64,000 nt of DNA from Saccharina japonica (GCA_008828725.1 MEHQ01002936.1:124001-188000), one strand, 5' to 3'. Positions 50,024-62,562 are shown, counted from the first letter of the stretch. Notes: a model not told the origin generated them from the sequence alone. Numbers and translations: made by a program.

Positions 50024-50368
50024 GGTCGCCCCGGTAGTGTAGTGGTCAGCTTCAAAGACTACTACCATTGGTACCCAGGATCGAATCCCACCGTGGGGAG
50101 AGATTTTGTCTTTATTTGAAAAAATAAAAAGGAACCAATTGCTGAGAGCGCCTTCGTGGCGTGGGTAGGCGGAATCCGACGCAAGTCGACGAGGAAAGAA
50201 AGTGCTGAAACCTTCTCGCGATAAAAATGCAAGGCAAGAACCGTAGTGGGGGAGGAGGGAGAAGAGCCCACTTTGTGACCCCGGATCTGAGTTACGTCCA
50301 GGAAGGAGAGAGAAAGGAAGGGCGAAGATAATAAATGGGATGGACAAAAAAAAAAAAAAAAAAAAAAA
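50024..50368 (+). repeat. tRNA-derived SINE, copy 2, with polyA tail
   Basis: The head reads GGTAGTGTAGTGGTCA (A box) and, about 45 bases on, GGATCGAATCCC (B box). The body closely matches copy 1 at 30,490-30,730 (GAAAGTGCTGAA, ATGCAAGGCAAGAA, CCCCGGATCTGAGTTACG). It ends in 23 A residues (50,346-50,368), the expected product of LINE-assisted retroposition. The head differs strongly from that of copy 1 although the bodies agree. No target duplication is obvious. Confidence 0.9.
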
Positions 50369-51336
50369 GTGAAACATACCCATTCTGTATTAGGGATGGC
50401 AGCTTTCTAAATGCAACGTACTCTTCTATGTATACATATGGAAGATATTATGAAAAGAGCCGTCGCGGTCACTATAAATGATATAGAACAAACAGGCAAC
50501 GTATTCAAGTTTCTAAAAAATATAAAATATTTGTTCAAGAAAGTCAAGTCATAATAAAACAATATCCAACTGACCAAGAAAAACACGTATCATACCATTT
50601 TCCAGGAAACCAGAGGAAACCATGAATATCTCGTGACGAATATGTTTGCTCGGGAATGAAACGCAACTATACCAGGAGGCCGGCGAGAGGATTCGTTGCT
50701 ACCACGTATTTCTCAAGGGTTTAGACAGGTTTGTTTGTCCTTCTATTTGTTCGAACGATGAAGACATTCAAAACTTAGTTTTTGTATCGACTACTGCTAC
50801 TACCGCTGCTGTGTATATTGTTCTCCCCCTTTCGCTACATTAATGAATCATCTATTATCCGTTTGCATCTACATGTTTAGATCTCTTGACTACAGCAGTA
50901 TACATAGGCATGTATGTATTGGCATATATATATATATTCATATTTTCCTGCGGAACAAATCAATGTAGTGCCTGCGACACACGGCCCTATTGCCGATTAC
51001 GTATAGTATAAAGAGTACAGTAGTACAGGGGTGAGAGTAAGGCTGTGAGTTGCTGGCTGTATGAAGTATGTATACAAGGCCCGACTGCTTCTTAGTATTG
51101 AGTCGGCTTGACTAGATACTGCAGTGCGGCTTTCTACGCATCCTAGGGTGTTCGGAGTTACCTGTAAGTACTTTTGATAATTAATCATTGATAAAACATG
51201 TATGGGTGCGTTTAAATGTCGTGTCCCTCATGTTTAAAAATACATGAATCCAAACTACTTTGACCGAGTTGTGAATTAACTTTCATGTAGCCGCACCCCA
51301 ATATCTTGTTTCCTCGGAAATCTCAGACTTTTGACA

Positions 51337-52020
51337 ATGGGGGTCATTGGTATGAAAGGATATCAAACGGGGCTACCTACTGTACCAGGATTGCTCCCCT
51401 CGGGCGAGAGGCTCGTTGCCCTGTTAACAAGATTAGACTCGAACGCAATCTGTTGGCACCGAGAGGGGAAAACGCTTGAGCGATTATATTGGCCAGGTGA
51501 AACCAACAATTTCCAATCGATAGAACGCGTAGATTTGTACCATGTACAGTTTGTAGGTATCACACTAGTCAGAAACACCGATAAAATCCCGTTCCATCTC
51601 AGAGTTGAGTTTCGTTACGACAAAAGCAAAGATATGCTCAATCAAGAAAAAAAACGACCTTGTCACCGAGAAAGTGCTCGAAAGAGCACCATCCACGGTT
51701 CTCGGGAATGGGTGCCAAACATTTAACTCAACAATCATAAAAACTTGCGAGTAAACAGAAAGCAATCCGGCTCCGCACAAAAAACGCATAAGCCCCATTC
51801 CTACGAAATTGAGAGAATGCTACCCTACGACTACACATGCTGTGGGGACCAAATACTTAAAAAAAGAGTCGGATTTATGTTTATGTACAGCAGTGCAGTG
51901 CTAAAAAGGGGTCGAATCCTTTGCGCTGGCGCGTGCCTTCAGAATGCGGGAGGCTTCTTCTATCATGATATTCCTACAACTACGATTCAATCCGATAAAT
52001 TATCGTGCTTTCGATACTGA
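51337..52020 (+). other. Open frame pair with one TAA, unassigned
   Basis: Two open segments in one frame (51,337-51,723 and 51,727-52,020) are separated by TAA at 51,724. The first contains YHVQFVGITLVRNTDKI, the second CCGDQILKKRVGFMFMYSS. Codon third positions are not GC-biased, and one stop in 228 codons is possible by chance across six frames of 64 kb. No family is recognised; it could be an old relic. Confidence 0.15.
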
Positions 52021-53323
52021 TGAGGTACGACTTTGTCGGGACGTTCTATTACATGTTATGGTTTTTGATTGGTATGTTGATCTGTCGACAGCCAGCCCCG
52101 CGCAATAGTACCTCGTATTTGCTAAGAATGGGCCTAAGGCTTGGTACGATCTCGATATGTCACGCTTCACCACGATGAGATGGCTATTTCGTGTACGTAT
52201 GTACGAAATGCATGTATAAAATTGACAGGTTGGTTTTCACATCGGCCACAACTGTTCTCTTTCTTACCCCCCGTGTTCTTGTCCTCTCGCATTGTCGTCC
52301 CAATATCAGTGTTGTTGTTGCTGACAAAGTACGGACTCGTCGCGTTGCTGTCAGCAAAACAAACGAAAAACAAAAGCTATTTCCGCGAAAAGCTTGCCGT
52401 ACTCGAATCAACCAATCAGTTGATGATGACAAGCGAAAAGTCCATCATAACGCCCACATAGCGTCCGTCCAGCGCACTACGGGATCCTAGTTATTTCTAG
52501 ATGCTGCTTCAGCGCCAGGTTGTATTGCTGTACACTGCTGCTGTTGTCATGCTGCCCCAAAATAGTATGATAGGAACGTTGGTTGGGTTTTGTCGCGATT
52601 GCCGTGTTGTATGATTGTATGTATGATAATATTGGACGGCAAATATATAGAACCTTTGACTGATGGCAATGCAAACCAAGCACACCTCTCAACCTCTCCA
52701 CGCAACAGACAGCCCCCCAGCGTCACAGAACGACACGCGCGATTGTCGTCGACACGCACCTTCGTCTGTGCTTACAAGCGCAACGATAGCTGACGGCGAC
52801 GCAGTGGAGTCTATAGACCCAATTGCCGGCGACCATCTACATCGCGCTCGCTCGAGGTGTACTCCTGCCACACTATGGTCAAGAGAGTTCCCTTCAAGAG
52901 TCCCACACATTGCTACTGTAGCTACGAGTAACTAAAACGACAAGTAGTCACAGAATGCGTGGAGAAGAAGAACAACGGATGATAAATTTGATAGGAATGT
53001 TACCTACTGCACAAGGAAATTTTGTACCATATTTGAGGCTCCTCTCCTCACTTGATTGTAGTGTAGGAGCTCCAAACCTCACCCGAAACTTACTCTGACA
53101 AAACTCGTTTACTTGGCGCGATGGTTAATCCCCTGGGTGCTCGTATTTAGAACCAAATATACTGCAATATTGTGCAACACAGGTGGAATACCGGGTTGTT
53201 CGCAATTGGGAAACCAGGACAATCAAAAACACAATTTGGGTGAAAACACTCCAATCCGTACCCCCCGTGAAGTATGATGAACCTTCGTCATGACGGCCAA
53301 TGAACCTCGCAGATATCGGCACA

Positions 53324-56300
53324 ATGAGGCTGCCAGGAATGACGCTTGGTGTCTGGATGGGAGTGCTCGCAACTGTGTTTCTCGCTGATTCGGTGTCCGG
53401 TGAGAAGCAGCGCAAATGTGCGACAAGCAAACTTTGCTCAGACCCATGTATTTAGGATCAAGGCGGCGGTCAAGCACTTGCACTATTATAAGGAACGGCG
53501 CAGCTAACATGTGGGGAATGATGGTACGGCAAGCGAATTCGCCAACGGAAGGGCCTTAGTTCAAACGATAGTTGTTTTACTGCCCTGACAAAGTGCGGCC
53601 CCATCTATGTACTTAGGGTCGAGGCGGCCGCTAAGCTCTCGCACAAACTCAATAGACGGCGCAGCTAGCATGTGGGGAAATTACCGTACGGCAGGCCAAG
53701 CGACGGGTGCTATCACCTGTTCCACTCTAGCGCTGGAGGGGGTGCTTCGAATGGTAAATATGCTCCAAAATTGACGATCGATAGATTCGTCGATGGCGCC
53801 TCTCGCCTCTCGAGGACCCTACTGGTAGGTGGCACATACCAGGGAAGCAGCAAAACTGAGATAGAGGCCGATTGACGTCCTCGCGCCCACTATGTGACAC
53901 CTCGCCCCCTACAGTGGTATCCTAATAGGGGGCAGATTGCTTTGAACCATCGTTTCAAGCAAGCTCAAGTACATGCATTCCATTCGCCTCGCGAAGCCGC
54001 TTCGCCTGATCCCCCGCTTGGTTTGTTCTGCTGGTCGTCCCCTGATGTGCAGCGGCCAACTCACCCTGGAAGCTATGGTTTTGTGAAACACTCTTAGGAG
54101 GAATTTGTCTTCCTGACGGCTGCTGCGTGGTTATTGTGAGTCAAGAGATGTCAACATCATCCGACCGGTGTACCCAAATCCTCCGTATTCTGAGCGCGGT
54201 GGACGGGGTAGATAAGGCACAGGCGGGGTCGTCTGCCTAAGTAGGGCCACAAGCGTTGCTCTATGGTTACGCAGGACATGTCGCAGGCAACGATGCGTGC
54301 GCGGATAATAAGCAGCAAACCCCAAACGAGCGCGTTGGCAAACTCCATTCAGCAGCAACCCCCGGATAACATTCAGCAGGTTTGGGGGTCGATGCTTGTT
54401 ATCCGCGGCTGAATGGGGTGTGCTGCTTGTTGGGCGGATAACATTCAGCAGGTCCGATTTGGAAACACTATGTTATACCGCATGTACATTGATGAGGTTC
54501 GGCGATGAGTGTTGTACTAAAACCGAGGCCGCAAATTTTATATACGTAAACGAATGAAGTGTAGTGTTTTACGACACCTTGGTTGTCGGAGGATGTCTAC
54601 CGGCTGTGGTCGTCTGGACTGCTGGTTTCGCACACCGTCTATATATTCGAGTCGTCCGTGTCGTTTATAGTGGACGCTGTCGTTGCAATTATGCAGTGTA
54701 TGCGTATATAGCGCGTGCTGCGTGGCAAGACACTATAGGAGTGTACACAAAAGTCGCCAGATACGCCTGTCGCCTGTCGATCTGAGTCGCGCCTTGTATC
54801 CGTGCGCAGGTGGTAATACCGCTACTGCAGGATGGAGAAGTTTCTGCTTCGGGTGAAGAAGAACCATCTCCCCAGGACCGACAGCTTCAAGAAACCGAGT
54901 GCGCTATAAGTGAGTCCCCTATCTCGAACAATACCATTAATAGAGTAGGCTTCTTCTATTGCAGACATCAGCCACCTCCATCTATAGTCATACTGGAGTT
55001 GGCTCTTTCTCTTTGCCTGCCACAGACCCCAAGGTGGCGGCGCGTTTCTAGGGTAGAGGTAGCACTTTTTAAATGCATCGTTATCTGAACGATCAGGCTC
55101 CTTAGCCCAAATTCGTCGGATTTCATTTGTTGTGACAAAAAATGTTTCATAATATACTTCGGTCATGAGATTTATCATCCGGCAGCATTTTTGTTTTTTC
55201 GGGCTCCTTAAGTGAGGAGCTCAGAAAAAAACATGGTGCACCTCTATCGTAGAATGCGTCTGGGGTAAATGTCAGCTGGTGTGCCTTGGGCAGTGTCTAG
55301 CGCATGCATGAAAGGAAGAGGAGGTGGGTGTCCCCTTGTTGCTTCACTGTCCAGGTCTGGTGCATTAGCATCCCCAATGTAGTGTCGCCGTGTTGATTCC
55401 ATTGTTTCCCCTACGTTATCTTGACTAGAGGTGGGCAACTAAAGAAAACATTAAAAAAACAGAATGCTGGATAACAAAACGCTATTCGTGCAAGAGCCAG
55501 ACGGTCAAAACCGTATTAGGTATTTATCTTCAGTCGATTTAAACGTGTTTTCGGAAAACGGCTAAAACCGGATAACAACTTTAAAGACCGCAAATCCTTT
55601 GGAAGTTTTGTGTGTTCGGGCGCAGGATTTACTGTTTTTGTGGTCGCGAGTATCGAACAATGCAAGTAAATTATCGGGTTTTCTTTGCACGAGATTGCAC
55701 ATAATAGGCATTTGTGTCGGTAGTGTTTCATCGGTCCTACCTGAGTATGTTCGCTCCATACAAGGCGGCATTGACGTAAACGTGACCAGCTTGATGTGAA
55801 TATTCTGGTTGTTAAGAAAAAATTAGCATAAGGTCCACCTCTAAAGCACTTGAAACTCAAAGTTGAGAGCATCGGTCGCGCGTGTGTTAATGTATATATA
55901 ACAAAACCCAACCAAATAAATTATACGTCAGACGAGCGTCAGATATTTCGGTTGGTTTGAGTACGATACGGTTATCACTATCAAGAGTACACTCCCTGCT
56001 GTTACAATGAGTTTAGCCGGTGGTGCCGGTTTTTCGGTGCAACTATCCTCTGCGGTTTGTTTCGGGAGTTTTCGGTTAGCCGTTCGACCCGTTCAATCCG
56101 GTTAGAACAATTTGTTTTTTTTAATATTTTTCAAAAAGCCATTTCCTCGTGCGATATACGCATGCTAGGTATCGTCAAACCCATTACAACCAGATTTTTA
56201 AAACCAGTGCCACCCATCACTCTTGCCTACCTGGTACATAGCTCCCGACACTGACCCTATCATATATCCTACGACTACCCATTTTCTCCTTGCCCATCAG

Positions 56301-58557
56301 TCCCGCCGTGTCCCCCAGGCAACGACCTTTGTGATGACCCGCACATGACCGGCCTCAGCGGACAGTCGCTCGAGTGGTCTGGGGACGATGGAGGGTGGTA
56401 TGCTCTTATCCAAGACGAAGATGTTCAGATTAACGTTCGCTTGACGGCACCCCTGCCGAAGGACTTCCCTAACCGGCAGCTGGTCACTGGCGTATCGGTC
56501 CTTTACGGGCACGGGCACTCTTTCATCGTCGAGGTCAACAACCCATACAGCGTGGTGACGAGCGGCTGCCCCGATGGTGTCCACCCATGCCTGGTCGATG
56601 GCGCCCTCCGGATCGCCGTCGACGACAACGAACCCGTCCAGCTTCTCGGGCCTGTTGACAGCGTCGAGCTGAACGACTTCGTGACCCTATCTACTGCCAA
56701 CCTTCCGGTGGAATGCTGGCAGTTCGGGGGCGCTCAACTATGGGGAACCATGTACGAGGAGATGCTCAGCGGAAGGAGGGTTTTGGTCCACGAAACATTC
56801 GAGCAGTGGGCCCTCAAGCACGCCGAGATGAACATGGCGGCACCGGACTGGTGCGCCAAGTACGTCTCGGAACACGGTCTGGCCGACGTGCAGTCTTCCC
56901 ATGGAGTGCTCAAGATCGAAACACAGTCCGTGTCTGTGCGCGTGAATGTCGGCGTCAACCACCAGGGCGACGGCGAAGAGGACTGGGACGGACGTATCCT
57001 GCCGGACCTCGACTTCTGGCAGATGAACGTCGGCATGGAAGGTGACTTATTCTACGGCAGAGCTTGCTTTGTTTGCATCAGTATTGTCTCATCGGTCGAC
57101 CTCCCCTCAAGATAAAAAACTACTGGGAAAGAGGATAACTTACAGTAAGCAAGTGGTTACGCGTGCCAAATTTCCATCAAACCATTTATGCCTTCCACGG
57201 CTCCTAAAGTAAGGAAATACTCATGCTCGTCGGAACACCAATCATGTTTTATCTTGTTCGTTGTACACCTAGTTCATCCGGTTGCCGTTTCACTTGTTCT
57301 TAAACTCCGTTCCTACCGTAGGTCGAGCAGAGAGGTCCTCCACTGAGAAGCCGCAGGCAAAACGCAGGTGCACTCCGATCGCACCGGCATGACAACCTCA
57401 TTGGTGTATAGGGGTTTCAGGACTGCTCTAGTAGGGCATACAAATCATACAAATCATACACATCATACACATCATACAAGTCATACAAATGTTGGTCGGG
57501 TTGCGTGAATAGGCCTTGTCCTACTGGCTGGTTTAAGTATGAAGCGAAAAATGTTCACTCAGTGGCCAATGTCCACGCCGTGTTTTGGAGATAGACCCTG
57601 AAATTTGACACACGTGTTTTATGCGCCCTACCCAAGACTTTACCGGATGTTTTTTTTTTTTTTTGTCAGACATTGTTTGTTTCGTAATATTTTGGGAAAA
57701 TTGGGTCAATTTTGGTCTTAACAGATCCAAAAGTTTGGTCAAAAAAAAAAAAAAAAACCCTGTTTGTAAAAGGCTCGAGTAGGGAGCATAAAACTCGTGT
57801 ATAAAACTTCAGGGTCTATCTCCAAAAAACGGCGTAGACATTTGGACTTTTGTGCGGTAAAAAGGGCAAAAATAGGCGTTGCCTCGTAATTACTTTGTTT
57901 CAGTATATAATCGACTTTGGGCGTTAAATACGACTTAATATGATCATATGCCGTCAGATCTTCGAATAATTGCGTGAAACTTTGTACAAACATGCCTTGG
58001 ACCACCTGGAAGCGGCTCGTTCAGCAAAAACAATGAGGCGAAAACACGTTTTCCTACGGAAACGCCTGATTATTGTTGAACACTTTGAAGGCCTGTGATT
58101 GGTCGGGCCACACTTTCGGCGGTACCGCCAGTTCTAGATCCTTGAACAACAAACTGGCGACGCCAAACTCTTCCACTGATCATGGCGGTCAGTATGATAC
58201 CAAATATGTGATATTGGAGTTGCTATTGCATGCGGCATTCATGAATGACGAAATTTGCCGGAATATGCCTGAACCAGCTCGTATCATGCTTTGGTGGAGC
58301 TAGTTTAGCCCCACACGTCAGAGGCTACGAAATGCTAAAAGCAAAAAGCACCGTCCTTGCCGTGTGACTGTTCAGGTCTTGTTATCGGCGACTCTCTATC
58401 CGGCATCCTCGGGGAGACGGCTCGCCCTGTCCTGAACCACAACGGTGACCCCATCATGGAGGGCATGGAGGCCATTCGCGGCACGGTCGAGGACTATCGC
58501 GTCGCTGGAGCCCTGGGCATTGACTTCCCGCTACTTCTGAAAAAGGAAAACGCTTGA
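53324..58557 (+). CDS. Secreted VWF type-D / root-cap-like protein, three exons
   Basis: Proposed exons are 53,324-53,399, 56,319-57,041 and 58,376-58,557; they total 981 bp, encoding 326 residues. Both introns are GT-AG, in phase 1, and join in frame (S-G-N and G-L). Exon 1 is a signal peptide: Met-Arg start, then GVWMGVLATVFLADSVSG. Exon 2 opens NDLCDDPHMTGLSGQSLEW, resembling the C/GDPH(F/M)xxxxGxxxxF start of VWF type-D and plant root-cap domains, followed by GGWYALI, then about 200 residues with scattered cysteines. Exon 3 has GDSLSGILGETARP and GTVEDYRVAG, resembling the H/SGxLGxTxRP block ending these domains. Third positions are strongly GC-rich, unlike surrounding DNA. The likely role is an extracellular or wall-associated protein; no catalytic residues are apparent. 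An alternative C-terminus is possible. The family call is from memory. Confidence 0.75.
53400..56318 (+). other. Intron 1 of the secreted gene
   Basis: It begins GTGAGA and ends in a pyrimidine-rich CCCCCAG. At about 2.9 kb it contains a 161-bp tandem duplication (about 53,442-53,720), repeated GCGGATAACATTCAGCAGGT segments (54,290-54,455) and a diverged copy of a repeat also seen at 49,380. A small frame at 54,832-54,909 starts MEKFLLRVKKNHLPR and resembles no protein I can name with confidence. Confidence 0.65.
53442..53720 (+). repeat. Two-unit tandem repeat of 161 bp
   Basis: Units at about 53,442 and 53,603 share CCAT(G/C)TATTTAGG-like, AGGCGGC(G/C)G, GACGGCGCAGCTA(A/G)CATGTGGGGAA and GTACGGCA. 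The second unit extends into an open frame (53,672-53,875) that I regard as non-coding. Confidence 0.7.
57439..57490 (+). repeat. 9-bp tandem repeat in intron 2
   Basis: About six units of CATACAAAT and the variant CATACACAT. Confidence 0.85.
57563..57850. mobile_element. Inverted-repeat (MITE-like) element in intron 2
   Basis: Arms of about 105-115 bp (57,563-57,667 and 57,735-57,850) are complementary, sharing GGAGATAGACCCTGAA and ending inward in T15/A17 runs around a loop of about 70 bases. Arms differ by roughly a quarter of positions outside the shared core. No duplication is visible at the ends and nothing is encoded. Confidence 0.7.
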
Positions 58558-59098
58558 GCGGTATACTCCGAGACTGGTAGAAGATAATGTGCGTGGATGC
58601 TGGTGTTGCAGGATGAGCTTTAGTCGTTTATGGTAGACGGTGTAGGATTAACGGCGTGGATTCCCTCGCGGGGCGTCAAAGCGCTCATCCCCCTCACGCG
58701 CTTATGTTGTTGTTACTTTCGTTTTATTGACAGCTTGAGCATACGCGGCAAATAGTCCTGACGGTCCTGTGGGCAATTTTAGGCTTGCCCGAAACGAGTG
58801 CAATTGAGCCCAGTAAAAGCGGTTACAACAAAGGTTGAAGCCCATTGATGGGCAGCGTTGGGCACTAACTAGTCGGAGGGGATGGGCAACAAAGCTTGTT
58901 GCCCGGTGAAATATTTCAGATGTGCATAGGAAAACCTATTCTTGCCCCTCTCCCCCCCCCCCCAACCCCCCCCCCTAAAAATGCAAACACTGTTGTGTGC
59001 GCTCTGTCTATAAACGCGCACTGCACCGGACGTGCTGCACACTTTACTGTTTATATATTACCTGACACCTCCTTCTCGTTTCGTCCACCCACGCTCAG

Positions 59099-59218
59099 GT
59101 CCTGTTCAACGTTGAACCCGACACCAAATGTGAACATGGAGACGTCAGCCAATCCAAGTCCTGTGAACACTTTTGCGTCACATGGCCTGGGCGCGGCAAG
59201 GTCGGATCTCCGGATTGA
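59099..59218 (+). other. Possible terminal exon of the secreted gene
   Basis: A strong pyrimidine-rich acceptor (CCACCCACGCTCAG) precedes a 39-codon frame ending in TGA. It reads VLFNVEPDTKCEHGDVSQ, then a short segment with two further cysteines (CEHFC) and a basic tail. Phase 0 would fit a donor at 58,537, where the sequence is now CTGAAA rather than GTGAAA. As it stands, exon 3 runs on to KKENA and a stop, so this exon may be an unused relic. Confidence 0.35.
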
Positions 59219-59429
59219 ATCGTGGACTCCTACGTGTTCTCCTACGTTGTTCAAACGGCGTCGTGACTGGGTTGAACAATATGAGAATAAGTCTGTCGCC
59301 GAGCTTAGACTCACATGGTTCGGGTGAATACTTACCATTTTCGGCGGTTTGGACTTGAATGAATTACCGTACAATAAAACCCTTGTGTAACATAAACCTG
59401 GTAGATACGTATGGTGACCTTAGGTGCAA

Positions 59430-60640
59430 CACCACCAGGAGCGTTACACGCCGCTACTGTGCATGTCGTTGATGATATCGATTAATGAAAGGATCGAAAG
59501 GAGTAGCGAAGTAGACGTAAATGACTGCGTTTTGTATGCAGAGCACTGAATTGCCTACTGTACAATATACATAATGGGTGTTTGCGATAACCATAGGTGC
59601 AAGGGCAAACAAGTGATGCCATTCCAAGGGCAAGGTGTTGTCTATTTTGAGGACAAATTGTTGGGCCGAAAGGCGACGCCATGATGACATCGATTGGTCG
59701 TGGGGTAAACGGATATGCCTGCGTAATCTAGATAACTGTCCCCTGTCTACTGTACAACATGCCTGGTCGGAATGTATGGGTAACCCGAGGGGCAACATCA
59801 AACACGTGAAGCCATTGTCAAGGCGTTCGCGAATGTCCGGATGAATGGAAGGGTTGAATGGCCCGGCCATCGTGGTATATTGGTGACGGGCGTTTGCAAG
59901 AACGGCTGCGTGCGTACGTTGTGTAAGTCCACTGCCTACTGTACGATACGAAGGCGAGGTACAGTAGTCACGGTGACCGTAGGTCCAACAATGCAAACAT
60001 GTCGTGCACGATCCTGGTCAGGCCTTGAGTGTTTTATGGACGAATGCAAAGATCGATGTGCGACGCCATGGTACGATTGGCAGGTAGGGGGGGTTACTCA
60101 AATGGGTGTGCTCGGCCGACTGCCTACTGTACGATAAACACGGTAGATGGTAAGAATTACCACATGTGCGCTGAAAATCAGATACACCACCACTGATCAG
60201 TCGTTTCGAATTGTTTTTAGGAATTCAGGGGTTGATAAGCGACGCCATGGTGAGATGGTTGGGTCGTGGGGGCTTACGCTCATGGGTGTGTTCGAAGTTC
60301 CTACGGGACTGCCTGGAAAATAAGTCTTCCTGTCGGTACATGTTGTTGAAGACATGGCCTACTAAGTAGGGCATCTGGACTGGCGCCATGCCTGGTTTAC
60401 GTGAATCGTTAGATTCGTAGGTTATTTTAATGCACTGACTACTGAGCGATCTCCGCGGTAGGTAAGCAACATGGCAGTTTGTGCAACACCGAACACGTCA
60501 TACACCGCTTCTGGTCAGGCGTTTCGTGAATTTTAGACGAAGGAAAATATTGATAGGCGACGCCATGCTGAAACGGTTAGGTCGTGGGGGTTCACGCAAG
60601 AGGTTGTGTTCTGGTATGCATTGTTAACGATATTGTATAC
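59430..60640 (+). repeat. Degenerate satellite, period about 190 bp
   Basis: CTACTGTAC(A/G)A motifs recur at about 59,550, 59,738, 59,935 and 60,123. GCGACGCCATG(G/A)T blocks with GGTCGTGGGG recur at about 59,672, 60,065, 60,241 and 60,558. Units are old and uneven in length. Confidence 0.65.
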
Positions 60641-62562
60641 TATGTGGGATACCTGTGTTTGATTACCTGTCGTGTCTCCGCAAGCCCGGCGCATGGAAAC
60701 TACAACTTTCGCGATGGGTAATGCGGATAGGCAAGGAAGTCTCCGCTGCATGCTGACGCACACAACTGAGTGTGGTTCCTTTCGTGACAGGAATGAAGTA
60801 AGTTCCGTACATACTGTGGGTTTGTATTACTTGGTGCACCTGGACGTAGACAACGGTCGTGCTGGGAGATGCTGGGTTGGAAAGGTTATTATAGAGTTCT
60901 CCTTAGCGTACGCCCGAACACAACAGGGCCTGATGCATTTCTATAAGGGGTAGTGTACATGCTTACAAACACTTTGTATGACCTGATGCACGGAAGCAGA
61001 TGTCGCTCGTTTTGCAGAAGTCTGAGTTGCTTACGAAAATGCAAAACGTTCACGGCTTCCTATCACACGGATAAAGGCTGGTGCAGGTTCATATTGGAGT
61101 GAAGTTTAGTTACGTGCGCATCGCAGTTTGTTCTACAGCACTAAGTGAATGGAAGCAATGGGTGTTTGGTCTGGGTGTTACTGGGTTGCCTAATGAAGCA
61201 ACGAAGTGGTACCTGGCTTACTCTCGCACACCGCCGAGCCTGGCGCCTTTTTTATTTTACAACGGTATGTACTGCACTTTGTATTATAACTGGTCCATGG
61301 AGGAAGTAGATAACGCTCGTTCTGGGGGGCGATGACGGTTTGGATAAAATTGCATAAATTTATCCATGGTGTAATCCTCCCGCATACAACTGAGCTGGGT
61401 GCGTTTACATTTGCGAGTAATATCAACGATTTCGTCGAGGGATTTCTGCGGAATAAAATAGGTTAAACTGAGTGTTTTATTTTGTTTGGTATAATTTCGT
61501 TTTGACCCGGATGATTATGTGAACAATAACTTGGCACCAACGGGAAACCTCATCCGAACGCGTCTCGCGGTGTACTCTCTTATCTTCTGAGCCGTCGCCG
61601 ACGAAGCCCTTCCCATTAACAATGCGGTCGGCTGATGGTGATTTAAAACAAACAGCTATACTTCCGGTAGGAATCCAGCAGTCTAAACAACCTCCTTGAA
61701 TTATCTCACTAAGCGGTTGGTAGAGCTCATATGTATACCCGCCAGGCCAACGATGTTGTTACATTATGGTATTTGCAAATAAGTATGTATGACCCTCCTC
61801 TTGTGATTGTAAGGATTGTAAGGGTTCGAGTCGGCTGGCAACGACGCTGTGAAACGTCCACTTCGTCTATATACTCTGTATGTGCGATTGATATGTATCT
61901 ATAAGGTTGGCTTGGCCTCCTTTATTGACAGATCAGTCAAGAGCGCGAATCCTGGGTTCTGTACACGAGCATATCTGTTGCTCTGTTTTTGACGGTTACC
62001 GTGGATTGCGGTGCCGTCCTGATCACTTGTGCGGCGGGACAACCTTGATTCCACACAGGGGGGAATGACCCCATCGCGTAGTGTGGACATGGTGAGCCCC
62101 CATATTGACGAATAAAAGAAAAAAACATAATTTGGGAAAGTTTATCCAAGTTTGATTTGATTTCGCAAACAAAACGGGTTGGCTTTCTATCGGGAAAGGT
62201 AAATTGGTTTATTAAATAGAACTGAAACCGTGTTCAGAGTGCTAACGTACTTGGTGCAGGGATATTTAGGTAACTGTATTAGGAAGTTCCACAGAGGAAT
62301 TATGCGTGTTTCTCTGTGGAGAACTTTGCTGTTTGGTGCGATTCCTATCGCACCACTCTATGTTTCTCCATATTTTTCCCCCTTGCTTGTGTCTACGGCG
62401 GTAATATATATACATCACGTGGAGCTTCAACTTCCTTCCCCGACCCAGAGTACCCCTCCAGGGGTCACTTAAACACGCTAGCGTCTGTTTCAATTGGCAT
62501 GGCTCGCTGGTTGGGTATCAGTCGGGAGAGCTCAAGGACGAGCTGATTGTTTTGTATTCCGG

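Larger units (their letters stand above)
49139..53323. other. Unassigned stretch with one SINE
   Basis: Apart from the SINE at 50,024 I see no clear gene. A plus-strand frame at 49,488-49,865 (125 residues) and the pair at 51,337-52,020 are open but not GC-biased and match nothing I know. A roughly 100-bp segment at 49,380-49,490 (GAGGAGCTCAGAAAA...ATGAAAGG) recurs, diverged, at 55,205-55,315. Confidence 0.4.
57042..58375 (+). other. Intron 2 of the secreted gene
   Basis: It begins GTGACT and ends TGTTCAG. It carries a 9-bp microsatellite and a small inverted-repeat element. The donor is not a strong consensus, but phase and the coding bias on both sides support it. Confidence 0.65.
58558..62562. 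other. Region between the two right-hand genes
   Basis: It contains a possible extra exon of the secreted gene (59,099), a degenerate satellite (59,430-60,640), C-rich runs near 58,950-58,975 and unassigned sequence. Frames up to 180 codons on the minus strand around 59,454-59,996 overlap the satellite and are probably spurious. Confidence 0.45.

Noticed and set aside
59454..59996. 180-residue minus-strand frame
   Set aside because: It lies across the degenerate satellite, has no coding bias and no recognisable domain.
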